Source: Boseongicola aestuarii (lineage in GTDB: Bacteria > Pseudomonadota > Alphaproteobacteria > Rhodobacterales > Rhodobacteraceae). From it: 64,000 nucleotides of DNA. The stretch lies in the NCBI RefSeq assembly GCF_900184815.1, contig NZ_FXXQ01000002.1, positions 248,001-312,000 on the forward strand, in the 5' to 3' direction. The position numbers and the translations under genes were made by a program. The notes beneath the pieces were generated by a model. It ran no database searches. It worked only from the letters and a program-made list of their open reading frames with translations, and had not been told where the DNA came from. Below, piece after piece: positions 9,584 to 17,489 of the stretch (position 1 is its first letter; each line of letters begins with the position of its first letter).

Positions 9584-9734
9584 CGGCAAGGCTTGAGATT
9601 GCGCCGCCGATTCCACGCCCGATGTCCGAGACGAACGCCTCGGGCGTGGAAAGCGTACTTGCCGTCAAGAAATCACCGAATGCCAGATAACCCGCCAATA
9701 AAAATACACCGGCGGATATTAATCGAAGGTTCAC
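9555..9734 (-). CDS. Small membrane protein, 59 aa, unknown function
   Basis: A GTG start at 9734 has a perfect AGGAGG site six bases upstream (CCTCCT on the plus strand at 9741-9746), which is strong evidence for translation; in-frame ATGs upstream overlap that site and are rejected. The 59-residue product has one hydrophobic segment (residues ~4-26, LISAGVFLLAGYLAFG) and an amphipathic tail with a Gly-rich GRGIGGA motif. I do not recognise the family. It lies next to another small single-span membrane protein gene (9866-10096) with the same orientation, possibly cotranscribed. Confidence 0.6.
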   Translation of the reverse strand: MNLRLISAGVFLLAGYLAFGDFLTASTLSTPEAFVSDIGRGIGGAISSLADRVELFIGW

Positions 9735-9865
9735 AATAGCCCTCCTCATCGCCAATTTAATGCCGCGAAAATAGCGGCCTTTTCTTCAAACTTCGAGCCT
9801 TTTCGCAATTCCAGCGCCTTTCGGCGCGAAAATCCAAGAAAATCGCCACCAGTGCGCCGCGATGC

Positions 9866-10096
9866 TTAGTTACCGACCGAGCCGAAGGCCCCGGATACAC
9901 CACTTGCCAAGCCCTTGGCGGAACTACCGATCGAGCGGCCGCTGTCGACCGCCACACCATAGCCCCCGGCAAATCCGCCCCCGCCGCTTCCGGTTGCGAA
10001 GGACTGCAAGGAACGGACCGGATTCTTTCCGGTATATTGGTTGTAGGCAAATCCCGCGGCTGCAAGTGCAACAGCAAAAATGAAAATACGTCCCAT
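9866..10096 (-). CDS. Small membrane-anchored Gly/Ser-rich protein, 76 aa
   Basis: The ATG at 10096 is preceded by GGAAGGAAG; longer in-frame starts upstream lack such a site. The product begins MGRIFIFAVALAAAGFAYNQYTG, one transmembrane or uncleaved signal segment, followed by a low-complexity region rich in Gly, Ser and Ala (GSGGGGFAGGYG, SVSGAFGSVGN-like). No family recognised. The tail might be an extracytoplasmic spacer or matrix-like segment; this is inference from composition. It is the last gene before the large gene-free stretch to nrdJ. Confidence 0.6.
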   Translation of the reverse strand: MGRIFIFAVALAAAGFAYNQYTGKNPVRSLQSFATGSGGGGFAGGYGVAVDSGRSIGSSAKGLASGVSGAFGSVGN

Positions 10097-10341
10097 TCTG
10101 TTCTTCCTTCCCCAAAAGGACAGACCGGCAGCATGATACACTTCTTTGTCAGATTTTACTTTGTTTTTTTCGGAAACACTTCGGCGTGCACCATTCAACA
10201 TTGCAGAACCGTGTCGCGTCTGTCGTACAGATCAACCGAGGCGGCATCTTACGACACAACATATAGTTGCCAGATTGGTGAATATAGGCTATCCGCCACA
10301 TCATAGGTGCGTAGACGCGGTATGCATGCTCTGACGAGAAG

Positions 10342-10373
10342 CGGGGGTCGACTGCAAAAACAGTTGGCCCCCG
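10342..10373. repeat. Long hairpin, 13-bp arms
   Basis: CGGGGGTCGACTG (10342-10354), CAAAAA loop, CAGTTGGCCCCCG (10361-10373); all 13 positions pair if two G-T wobbles are allowed. It lies in the gene-free stretch with no adjacent stop codon or T-run, so it is not an ordinary terminator. Confidence 0.7.
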
Positions 10374-10412
10374 TGGCATTTCAAAGGCCCAAAAGTTAAG
10401 CCTGAAATAGCA

Positions 10413-10477
10413 GAAGACGTCAGGTGCTCAGACGCGGTCTTTGCATTGTGCTGTTGCCAACACGCCCTGACGTCTTC
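10413..10477. repeat. Perfect 12-bp inverted repeat with 41-nt centre
   Basis: GAAGACGTCAGG (10413-10424) and CCTGACGTCTTC (10466-10477) are exact complements. The arm itself holds the palindrome GACGTC. It lies 40 bp from the hairpin at 10342, so the two together make a structured unit that could be a small RNA or a protein-binding site. Confidence 0.7.
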
Positions 10478-11066
10478 CTGGAACCTATCCCCCCAAAGGG
10501 CTTTAGGCCCGTTCGCGACTTCCCCGAAGGTCCGCCGCTGCAAACCACGATCTTGCGATCCTGACTTGCGCGCTCTGCCTGTTATCCGCCGTACTTTCCG
10601 CCCCAGCCCGAAGGCCGAACAGGTCCGCGCGACTTCCTCAAAACCTACCCGATCTGATCCGGCACTGATGTCCCTTTTCAAATCGCTTCGACCCTGAGAG
10701 GCTCAGCACCCCGCCCCTTTGCCGAAGCTCCGTTGCGGTGATCTCAAGTTGGCAAAGAAGTCCAAACGCGCCAACAAAAAAGCACTGCAGCATGAAAATT
10801 TCTTGGGGATAGTCTTGGGGACAGCTTCGAGGAAGGCTTGTGGATAGTTCCTAAATTGCGCCACGCGCCGGGCACTTATCCGGGGAAAACCCCGACAGAC
10901 AGGCAGGTCCGGTTATGCGAAGGATTCTGCAGGTGCGAATTGGATTAGGTCGGCTTTTCTGCTGCCCGCCGCTTGGAACCCCCAAGAAACATACGAATCA
11001 ACTCAGTCCTTTAGAGACCAGCGGACACTTGCGTTGTGGCTGTCAGCACTGAATTTCCTCGGGGGA

Positions 11067-13355
11067 CTATCCGCACTTTGAGTGACCACAGCTTGGGCAG
11101 GTCATGCAGCCTTCGACCATGTGCATTCCGTATTGGCCACAACTTGGACAAGCAGGGCCCCGGCTTTCGTTCAGGTTCACGACCTGCGCGCGCGGATCCT
11201 CTTTCAGGCCCATGCCTTCGCCGGCGATGAAGCCGATAGATACGAGGTGGCGCTCAATCACGCTTCCGATGGCCGCCAGGATCGATGGCACGTATTTGCC
11301 TTGCATCCATGCGCCGCCACGGGGGTCGAAAACCGCCTTCAGTTCTTCAACGACAAAGGATACGTCGCCGCCGCGCCGGAACACTGCCGAGATCATTCGC
11401 GTCAATGCGACTGTCCAGGCAAAATGCTCCATGTTTTTGGAATTGATAAAGACTTCAAAGGGTTGGCGTCGGCCACCCTGAATGATGTCGTTGATCGTGA
11501 TGTAAATAGCGTGCTCGCTATCGGGCCATTTCAGTTTGTAGGTCGAGCCTTCTAGCGCCTGTGGCCGGTCAAGCGGCTCGGCGATATAAACCACATCGCC
11601 ATGCGGCGTCGCGGGCGCATCTTCGTCCCCGGAAATGACCTCGGGGGCGCTGGATTTTTCTTCGGAAACGCTCAGAACTGAGCCTGTGACAGCGTTCGGA
11701 CGATAAGTCGTGCACCCTTTGCAGCCGGTTTCATAAGCCTGCAGATAGACATCTTTGAATGCCTCAAAGTCGATGTCTACAGGCACGTTGATCGTCTTGG
11801 AAATCGAACTGTCGATCCACGTCTGCGCCGCCGCCTGCATCTTGACGTGCTCGGAGGGCGACAGGGTCTGTGCGTTAACGAAATATTCAGGCAATTCTGC
11901 ATCGCCAAATTTATCGCGCCACATCTGGACCGCGTAATCGACCACTTCCTCCTCGGTGCGGGTGCCGTCCTTTTGCAGCACTTTGCGGGTGTAAGCATAG
12001 GCGAACACGGGTTCGATACCGCTGGAAACATTTCCGGCATAGAGACTGATCGTCCCGGTCGGCGCGATTGACGTTAACAATGCGTTGCGAATTCCGTGTT
12101 CGCGGATTTCTGCGCGGACGTCTTCGTCCATCGCCTGCATGGCACCGCTGGCAAGGAATTTATCGGCGTCAAATAGTGGAAAGGACCCTTTTTCCCTCGC
12201 GAGCTGAACCGATGCCAAATAGGCTGCCCGCGCGATTTGTTTGAACCACATTCCGGTCAAATGCGCCGCCTCGTCCGAGCCATAACGCGCGCCAACCATC
12301 AAGAGTGCGTCCGCAAGCCCTGTCACGCCAAGCCCGATCCGGCGTTTATTCAATGCCTCCTGACGCTGTGCTTCGAGCGGGAACCGCGAGGCATCCACCA
12401 CGTTGTCCATCATGCGCACGGCGGTCGAGACCAAATGGTCAAGCGCCGTTTCATTAAGATGCGCGGTTTCGCTGAAAGGTTCGTTAACGAGCCGCGCGAG
12501 GTTGATAGACCCGAGAAGGCAGGCGCCGTAAGGCGGAAGCGGTTGTTCACCACAGGGGTTCGTGGCCGAGATCGTTTCGCAATAGCCGAGGTTGTTCATC
12601 GCATTGATGCGGTCGATGAAAATCACGCCTGGTTCCGCGTAATCGTAAGTCGAGCGCATGATCTTGTTCCAAAGATCGGCCGCGTTGACCGTCTTGTAAA
12701 CGGTTCCATCAAAAGACAATTCCCAAGGTGCATCAGCTTTGACCGCCGCCATGAAAGCATCCGTGACAAGGACGGAAACATTGAAGTTTCGCAGGCGTGC
12801 GGGGTCGGATTTGGCCGTGATGAAATCCTCGATATCAGGGTGATCGCAGCGCATCGTCGCCATCATCGCCCCACGCCGGGATCCGGCCGACATGATAGTG
12901 CGGCACATGGCATCCCAAACATCCATAAAGCTTAACGGGCCTGAGGCATCGGCGGCGACCCCTTTGACGTCGGCTCCCTTGGGGCGAATCGTCGAGAAGT
13001 CGTAGCCAATGCCGCCGCCCTGCTGCATCGTGAGGGCCGCTTCCTTCAGCATATCAAAGATGCCGCCCATGCTGTCGGGAATCGTGCCCATAACGAAGCA
13101 ATTGAACAGCGTGACCGAGCGGGCGGTGCCGGCGCCAGCGGTAATCCGTCCGGCGGGCAGGTATTTGAAATCAGCGAGAGCCGAATAAAACACGCTTTCC
13201 CAATGCTTTGGGTCATTCTCAACAGAGGCGAGAGCGCGCGCAATTCGCCGCCAGGTATCTTCGACGGTCGCGTCGATGGGGGTGCCATCCGCGTCCTTGA
13301 AGCGGTATTTCATGTCCCAAATTTGCTCGGCGATCGGGGCTGCGAAGCTGGTCAT
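11067..13355 (-). CDS. nrdJ: Adenosylcobalamin-dependent (class II) ribonucleotide reductase
   Basis: 762-residue class II reductase that makes deoxyribonucleotides using a B12 radical, without oxygen dependence. Recognisable blocks: the N-terminal AGRITAGAGT, LFNCFV, MQQGGGIGYDFSTIRPKG, SGPLSFMDVWDAMC, the SATNPCGEQPLPPYGACLLGS active-site region (motif NPCGEQ), and NALLTSIAPTGTISLYAGNVSSGIEP. The C-terminus carries a zinc ribbon, CPSCGQYG then CMTCPSCGHSKCG, needed for disulfide re-reduction in this family. The TSCPD-type domain lies before it (residues ~610-710). It is a single gene; the 90 bp before its start carry a pair of NrdR-like boxes. No cobalamin riboswitch fits in that space. Confidence 0.96.
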   Translation of the reverse strand: MTSFAAPIAEQIWDMKYRFKDADGTPIDATVEDTWRRIARALASVENDPKHWESVFYSALADFKYLPAGRITAGAGTARSVTLFNCFVMGTIPDSMGGIFDMLKEAALTMQQGGGIGYDFSTIRPKGADVKGVAADASGPLSFMDVWDAMCRTIMSAGSRRGAMMATMRCDHPDIEDFITAKSDPARLRNFNVSVLVTDAFMAAVKADAPWELSFDGTVYKTVNAADLWNKIMRSTYDYAEPGVIFIDRINAMNNLGYCETISATNPCGEQPLPPYGACLLGSINLARLVNEPFSETAHLNETALDHLVSTAVRMMDNVVDASRFPLEAQRQEALNKRRIGLGVTGLADALLMVGARYGSDEAAHLTGMWFKQIARAAYLASVQLAREKGSFPLFDADKFLASGAMQAMDEDVRAEIREHGIRNALLTSIAPTGTISLYAGNVSSGIEPVFAYAYTRKVLQKDGTRTEEEVVDYAVQMWRDKFGDAELPEYFVNAQTLSPSEHVKMQAAAQTWIDSSISKTINVPVDIDFEAFKDVYLQAYETGCKGCTTYRPNAVTGSVLSVSEEKSSAPEVISGDEDAPATPHGDVVYIAEPLDRPQALEGSTYKLKWPDSEHAIYITINDIIQGGRRQPFEVFINSKNMEHFAWTVALTRMISAVFRRGGDVSFVVEELKAVFDPRGGAWMQGKYVPSILAAIGSVIERHLVSIGFIAGEGMGLKEDPRAQVVNLNESRGPACPSCGQYGMHMVEGCMTCPSCGHSKCG

Positions 13356-13382
13356 AGCGAATCCTCTGGTGAGACGGGAAAA

Positions 13383-13429
13383 CTACTACATGTTGATGCC
13401 GCGCTTCAATGAGTTAGATTATCCTGTGT
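13383..13429. promoter_or_regulatory. Pair of NrdR-like boxes upstream of nrdJ
   Basis: The 16-mers at 13383-13398 (core CTACATGTTG) and 13414-13429 (ATTATCCTGTGT part) resemble the NrdR consensus acaCwAtATaTwGtgt; the first matches the whole central core, the second about 11 of 16 positions. Their centres are 31 bp apart, the three-turn spacing known for paired NrdR boxes. They sit 28-74 bp upstream of nrdJ. Confidence 0.5.
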
Positions 13430-13445
13430 GGTCTGGGGAAGAATC

Positions 13446-13454
13446 TGTGGATAA
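13446..13454 (-). promoter_or_regulatory. Perfect DnaA box consensus
   Basis: TGTGGATAA on the plus strand is the complement of TTATCCACA, the DnaA consensus. It overlaps the GTG start of the DUF1489 gene and lies 91 bp upstream of nrdJ; E. coli nrdAB is also DnaA-regulated. A single box may be chance. Confidence 0.4.
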
Positions 13455-13875
13455 GTCGCTACATCTTATTAAGCTTTGCGTCGGTGCGACAAAGGTCGAG
13501 GACTTGCTGGAATGGCAGGCGAGTGGTCGGGCCAAGGGGGCGGATGGATTGCCTCGGCATGTGACGCGGATGTGGCCGAAGCGGGCGGACGAGATTTTGG
13601 ACGGGGGCTCGATTTATTGGGTCTTCAAGGGGCTCGTTCTGGCACGTCAGCGGATCGTGCGGTTTGATGAGGTGGATCGGGGCGATGGGATCCGGCGGTG
13701 TGGAATCGTAATGGATCCAATTGTTTACCGGACTGAGACCGTTCCAAAGCGAGCCTTTCAGGGATGGCGGTATTTGCCGGCAAGCGATGCGCCACGCGAT
13801 CTTTCCCTAGACCGTGCGAACGAGGATTTACCGCCAAAACTGATGTCTGCCCTCGCTGATATCGGGGTTCGTTAG
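13447..13875 (+). CDS. DUF1489 family protein
   Basis: 142-residue conserved alphaproteobacterial protein of unknown function. The family begins close to HLIKLCVGA, so I take the GTG at 13447 (GGGGAAG seven bases upstream) rather than the ATG at 13276 that overlaps nrdJ on the other strand. Family blocks visible: LIKLCVGATKVEDLLEWQ, TRMWPKRADEILDGGSIYWVFKG, RQRIVRFDEVDRGDGIRRCGIVMDP, RAFQGWRYLPASDAPRDL. It is divergent from nrdJ and convergent with hisG. The family has been annotated near nucleotide or RNA metabolism but no function is established. Confidence 0.85.
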   Translation: MDKSLHLIKLCVGATKVEDLLEWQASGRAKGADGLPRHVTRMWPKRADEILDGGSIYWVFKGLVLARQRIVRFDEVDRGDGIRRCGIVMDPIVYRTETVPKRAFQGWRYLPASDAPRDLSLDRANEDLPPKLMSALADIGVR

Positions 13876-13888
13876 GAGCGATTTAGGC

Positions 13889-13940
13889 ACGTCGGTGCAA
13901 CGTCGGTATCACGTCGGTATTGCGTCGGTGCGACCGTTCG
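13889..13940. repeat. Four tandem 11-bp repeats ACGTCGGTnnn plus CCGTTCG, copy A
   Basis: Units: ACGTCGGTGCA (13889-13899), ACGTCGGTATC (13900-13910), ACGTCGGTATT (13911-13921), GCGTCGGTGCG (13922-13932), then ACCGTTCG (13933-13940). It lies between the convergent ends of the DUF1489 gene and hisG. A near-identical array occurs at 41876-41927. Confidence 0.85.
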
Positions 13941-13978
13941 CATCGTTAAGATATCGGCGATTTGTTCGCGGATTTTCG

Positions 13979-14668
13979 TCAGACTCTGATTTTTGAACGA
14001 AGGTCGGCAAGTAATTCTTCATCTTTGCTCGATAAGTCGGCCGTAAGCGATTGAAACAGCGTCGCCTGGCTCTTGTGCATGACGTCACCGATCACCTTCA
14101 GGTGATTGGCGTCCAAGGTGGCGCCCGTAGATGTGATGTCGGCGATGGCTTCCGCGGTCAGATTGGCGACGGTGCCTTCGGTCGCGCCCTGGCTGTCGAC
14201 GAGTTGATAGCTGGTGACTCCGGCGGCTTTCAGGTGCGCGCGGACAAGGCGATGGTATTTGGTTGCGATACGCAGACGGAAGCCGTGCGCGCGACGGAAC
14301 GCGTCGGCGACGGCGTCGAGATCCGAGAGGTCGCGCACATCGGTCCAGGTTTTCGGCACGGCCAGAACAAGGTCGGCGTGGCCGAAGCCCAAGGCCGCGA
14401 GGGGGGCGATTTTCGTCTCCCACCGCGCAATCTTTTCCTGCACCACATCCGAGCCGGTGACGCCGAGATGGATGCGACCGGCGGCAAGTTCGCGGGGGAT
14501 TTCCCCGGCCGCGAGCAGGACGAGTTCGACGCCCTCAGCACCATCCACACGGCCCGCATATTCGCGGTCGGTGCCGGTGCGCGTGATGGTCACGCCACGC
14601 GCACCGAACCAGTCGAAGGTGTCAGCCATGAGGCGGCCTTTGGACGGAATGCCGAGCTTGATCGTCAT
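13979..14668 (-). CDS. hisG: ATP phosphoribosyltransferase, short form
   Basis: 229-residue short HisG, first enzyme of histidine biosynthesis. Visible family parts: KLGIPSKGRLM at the N-terminus, GRIHLGVTGSDVVQEK, and GATLDANHLKVIGDVMHKSQATLF near the end, including the 5-phosphoribosyl-binding TSTGATL-type segment. It lacks the C-terminal ACT-like regulatory domain of long HisG, so it must work with HisZ, which is encoded directly upstream with a 4-bp overlap (14665-14668). The order is hisS-hisZ-hisG on the minus strand. The gene is convergent with the DUF1489 gene, with the tandem repeat array between them. Confidence 0.95.
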   Translation of the reverse strand: MTIKLGIPSKGRLMADTFDWFGARGVTITRTGTDREYAGRVDGAEGVELVLLAAGEIPRELAAGRIHLGVTGSDVVQEKIARWETKIAPLAALGFGHADLVLAVPKTWTDVRDLSDLDAVADAFRRAHGFRLRIATKYHRLVRAHLKAAGVTSYQLVDSQGATEGTVANLTAEAIADITSTGATLDANHLKVIGDVMHKSQATLFQSLTADLSSKDEELLADLRSKIRV

Positions 14669-15726
14669 GCCGCCACCTTCAATGCAAGGGCCGCGTCGGG
14701 GCGGATGACGCCGCCGACGGCAGGGATGAGACGCCCCCCGGACAGAGTCGCGGTGAGGAGGTCGTAGCGGCCTCCGGTCGCGACAGTGGGCAAGTTTGGA
14801 GCGGAGAAGCCAAAGACGAAACCGGTATAGTATTCAAGGGCGGTGAGGCCATAGCTGGCTTCGAAATTGAGCGACGCGGGGTCGATACTTTGGGCGGCGA
14901 GCGCGTCGAGCAGCGCTTCGACGCCCCGTGCCGCATCAACGATATCTTCATCTCCGCTTGCGATACGTTTGATGTCGTCGACGGCGGCGGGTGCGGTGGA
15001 GCGGATCGCCATCAATGCCATCAGTCGGTCGACTTCGGCGGTTTTCAACGGGGGCGTTTTGGCCTCCTCGGCAAGGAGGGCAAGACGTGTTTCGATTTCT
15101 ACCGGACTTCTGAGGCCAACATGCGGGATGTTCAGATCAGCGTTCGCGGGTACGGGCGGTGCCGGGCGTGAGAATCTGTCGAGCAGGGCCTTGAACCGCG
15201 TCGGCCGCCAGAGGTGGCGGAGCAGCGCGTCTTTTCGGCGCCGAGGTGTGTCGAGACCGAGGATCGCTGTGGTCAGAACGTTGAAGTCGCCGATCGTGCC
15301 GGTAACGGGCAAGCCGTTCAGGGCATCGGCGATTGTGGCGAAGACTTCTGCGTCAGCGGCGATTTCGGCCTGCGCGCCTGGGGCGTGGCCGATGATCTCG
15401 AAGCCGACCTGCATGTATTCGGTGGGCCTTGTGTCGTCGTCTTCCTGGCGGCGGAAGATTTCACCAGCGTAGGTATAGCGTGCTTCAGCGCGATCGTTGA
15501 TGATGTGGGCCTGAACGAGCGGAACGGTGAAGTCAGGGCGCAGCATCATCTCGCCACGCAAAGGGTCCTGGGTGACGAACGCGCGGGCGCGGATTTCTTC
15601 GCCGTAGAGGTTCAGGAGCGCGCCAGCGGGCTGCAAAATTTGTGGCTCAAAGGTTTCGGCACCGCGCGCCTCGAAGGCGGCGCGCAGGCGGTCGGCCTCG
15701 GCGCGGATGTCGGACTTGACGGTCAT
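14665..15726 (-). CDS. hisZ: ATP phosphoribosyltransferase regulatory subunit HisZ
   Basis: 353-residue paralogue of the HisRS catalytic core that binds histidine and activates short HisG. Class II synthetase-like motifs remain ([38 protein letters not shown]), while the C-terminal end reads [27 protein letters not shown], matching the HisZ rather than the HisS form; there is no anticodon-binding domain. It overlaps hisG by 4 bp downstream and hisS by 4 bp upstream, so all three are translationally coupled. This HisS-HisZ-HisG arrangement makes it likely that charged-tRNA and precursor supply are coordinated. Confidence 0.93.
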   Translation of the reverse strand: MTVKSDIRAEADRLRAAFEARGAETFEPQILQPAGALLNLYGEEIRARAFVTQDPLRGEMMLRPDFTVPLVQAHIINDRAEARYTYAGEIFRRQEDDDTRPTEYMQVGFEIIGHAPGAQAEIAADAEVFATIADALNGLPVTGTIGDFNVLTTAILGLDTPRRRKDALLRHLWRPTRFKALLDRFSRPAPPVPANADLNIPHVGLRSPVEIETRLALLAEEAKTPPLKTAEVDRLMALMAIRSTAPAAVDDIKRIASGDEDIVDAARGVEALLDALAAQSIDPASLNFEASYGLTALEYYTGFVFGFSAPNLPTVATGGRYDLLTATLSGGRLIPAVGGVIRPDAALALKVAA

Positions 15727-17213
15727 GACCGATCAAGGATGGCGCGGACACGGGCGACCATATCGGCGCGGTCGCATTCGAATTGCGCGGGCTGGTCTTT
15801 CCATTCCTCGTGGGTCGCGGTTTCGGCGATTTTCGCCCCGAGGACGAGGTCTTTGACCTGGACGACATTGCGGGTCGCTTCATCGGAGCCTTGGATGATT
15901 GCGACGGGAGAATTGCGCTTGTCGGCGTACTTCAACTGGTTGCCGAAGTTCTTGGGGTTGCCGAGATAGACTTCGGCGCGGATGCCGGCGGCGCGGAGCT
16001 CTGCGGCCATTTTCTGGTAGTCGGGCATGCGGTCACGGTCCATGACCGTGACGACGACGGGGCCGGTGGTGTCGGTTTGGGTGGCGCCTTTCATGCGAAG
16101 GGCAGCGAGGAGACGGTCGACGCCTATGGAAATGCCGGTGGCGGGGACGGACTGGCCGGTGAAGCGTTTGACGAGGTCGTCATAGCGGCCTCCGCCAGCG
16201 ACCGATCCGAACTGGCGGGGACGGCCTTTTTCGTCTTTGATTTCGAAGGTGAGTTCGGCTTCGAAGACAGGACCTGTGTAGTAGCCAAGGCCGCGTACGA
16301 CGGACGGGTCGATGACGATCCGGTCGGGCCCGTAGCCCGCGGCGGTGCATAGGTCGGCGATTTGGCGGAGTTCGGCGACGCCTTCGGTGCCAGTCGGGTT
16401 GTCGCCGACGAGGTTTGACAGGACATCAAGAGTCATTTCGTTGTCTGCGCTTTTTGCAGCCATGAAACCCATGATCCGATTGGCCTGTGCCTCGATGAGG
16501 CCGGCGCCATCGGTGAAATCGCCGCTTTCGTCTTTACGGCCCTGTCCAAGTAAGGCGCGCACGCCGTCTCCGCCCAGACGATCGAGTTTGTCGATGGCAC
16601 GCAGAACGATACCGCGCTCGCGAGTGGCGTCTTCGGGCAGCCCTGCAACTTCCAGCACGCCATTCAGGACTTTGCGGTTATTGATGCGGATCACGTAGTC
16701 GCCACGCTCGATCCCGACGGCTTCCAGCGCGTCGGCGAGCATTATGCAGATCTCGGCGTCAGCGGCGACGGATGCCGTGCCGACAGTGTCTGCATCACAT
16801 TGATAGAATTGACGAAATCGTCCCGGTCCGGGCTTTTCGTTGCGCCAGACCGGTCCCATCGCATAGCGACGATAGGGTGTCGGCAGGTCGTTGCGGTGCT
16901 GGGCGAAGACGCGGGCCAAGGGGGCCGTCAGATCGTAGCGCAGAGCCAACCAATCGCCGGGTCTGTCGCTGTCGGCCTCTTCTTGCCAGGCGAAGACGCC
17001 TTCGTTGGGTCGGTCAACGTCGGGGAGGAATTTACCGAGCGCTTCGACGGTCTCGACCGCCGCGCTTTCGAGCGGGTCAAAGCCATGGGCGTGGTAGAGC
17101 CGTGCGATGGCATCGAGCATCGTCTGGCGTTCGGTCACGTCAGCGCCGAAGTAGTCGCGGAAGCCTTTGGGCGTTTCGGCCTTGGGGCGGGGGGTCTTTT
17201 TGATCTTTGCCAT
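15723..17213 (-). CDS. hisS: Histidine-tRNA ligase
   Basis: 496-residue class II aminoacyl-tRNA synthetase. The start at 17213 gives [25 protein letters not shown], the usual alphaproteobacterial N-terminus; a much longer frame upstream overlaps slyX and is rejected. Motifs: motif 1 region [14 protein letters not shown], motif 2 [11 protein letters not shown]...[32 protein letters not shown] (two separate blocks), the histidine-binding loops [17 protein letters not shown], and motif 3 [17 protein letters not shown]-terminal anticodon-binding domain covers about residues 395-490. It leads the hisS-hisZ-hisG operon and is divergent from slyX. Confidence 0.95.
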   Translation of the reverse strand: MAKIKKTPRPKAETPKGFRDYFGADVTERQTMLDAIARLYHAHGFDPLESAAVETVEALGKFLPDVDRPNEGVFAWQEEADSDRPGDWLALRYDLTAPLARVFAQHRNDLPTPYRRYAMGPVWRNEKPGPGRFRQFYQCDADTVGTASVAADAEICIMLADALEAVGIERGDYVIRINNRKVLNGVLEVAGLPEDATRERGIVLRAIDKLDRLGGDGVRALLGQGRKDESGDFTDGAGLIEAQANRIMGFMAAKSADNEMTLDVLSNLVGDNPTGTEGVAELRQIADLCTAAGYGPDRIVIDPSVVRGLGYYTGPVFEAELTFEIKDEKGRPRQFGSVAGGGRYDDLVKRFTGQSVPATGISIGVDRLLAALRMKGATQTDTTGPVVVTVMDRDRMPDYQKMAAELRAAGIRAEVYLGNPKNFGNQLKYADKRNSPVAIIQGSDEATRNVVQVKDLVLGAKIAETATHEEWKDQPAQFECDRADMVARVRAILDRS

Positions 17214-17291
17214 GGTATTTTCGGCGTCCGGCCTTATGCAATGTCGCGCGGGGTTTAGCCCGAGGTCCGGTCTGGGGCAAGGAGGACGGCG

Positions 17292-17489
17292 ATGAGTGTC
17301 GAGATTGAGGAGCGACTGGCGCATCTGGAGCGCGTCGTGGACGATCTGAGCGATGTGGTGGCCAAGCAGGCGGAAGAGATTGCGGTGCTGACGCGGCGCG
17401 CCGCGATGCTGATGCAGCGCGAGGCGATGCGCGAGGCGGAAGGCACGGGTGGGGTTGTGATCGGAAACGAGCGGCCACCGCATTATTGA
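17292..17489 (+). CDS. slyX: SlyX family protein
   Basis: 65-residue coiled-coil protein of the SlyX family. It begins [21 protein letters not shown], a heptad-type sequence covering residues ~1-45, and ends in the family-typical PPHY. The ATG at 17292 has AAGGAGG upstream (about 17279-17284). SlyX function is unknown in bacteria. It is divergent from hisS and short enough to be missed by some gene callers. Confidence 0.88.
   Translation: MSVEIEERLAHLERVVDDLSDVVAKQAEEIAVLTRRAAMLMQREAMREAEGTGGVVIGNERPPHY

Larger units (their letters stand above)
10097..11066. other. Large gene-free stretch (about 970 bp) with structured repeats
   Basis: No open reading frame here has a convincing start, ribosome-binding site or recognisable product. 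The stretch holds two long inverted repeats (10342-10373 and 10413-10477), a 5-bp CGGGG/CCCCG hairpin with an AAAA loop (about 10880-10893), and three direct near-repeats CTTGGGGATAG, CTTGGGGACAG, CTTGTGGATAG between 10802 and 10848 that resemble DnaA nonamers. I could not fit RNase P RNA, tmRNA, SRP RNA or a tRNA to it. A 6S-like or other non-coding RNA cannot be excluded. Confidence 0.5.

Noticed and set aside
9762-9778. GCCGC/GCGGC hairpin followed by CTTTTCTTC as a terminator
   Set aside because: It points the wrong way for the adjacent genes and the stem is only 5 bp; too weak to list.
10301-10681. 126-codon minus-strand and 83-codon plus-strand frames in the gene-free stretch
   Set aside because: No ribosome-binding site, composition unlike neighbours, no recognisable product; the inverted repeats cut through them.
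10380-10720. RNase P RNA, tmRNA or SRP RNA in the structured gap
   Set aside because: Looked for GAGGAAAGTCCG-type, tag-peptide and GGAAGNAGC motifs on both strands and found none.
10915-11052. 45-codon frame MRRILQVRIGLGRLF
   Set aside because: No ribosome-binding site and an odd Cys/Pro-rich composition; likely chance.
13356-13446. Cobalamin riboswitch before nrdJ
   Set aside because: Only about 90 bp separate nrdJ from the divergent gene and no B12-box (GCCACTG type) was seen.
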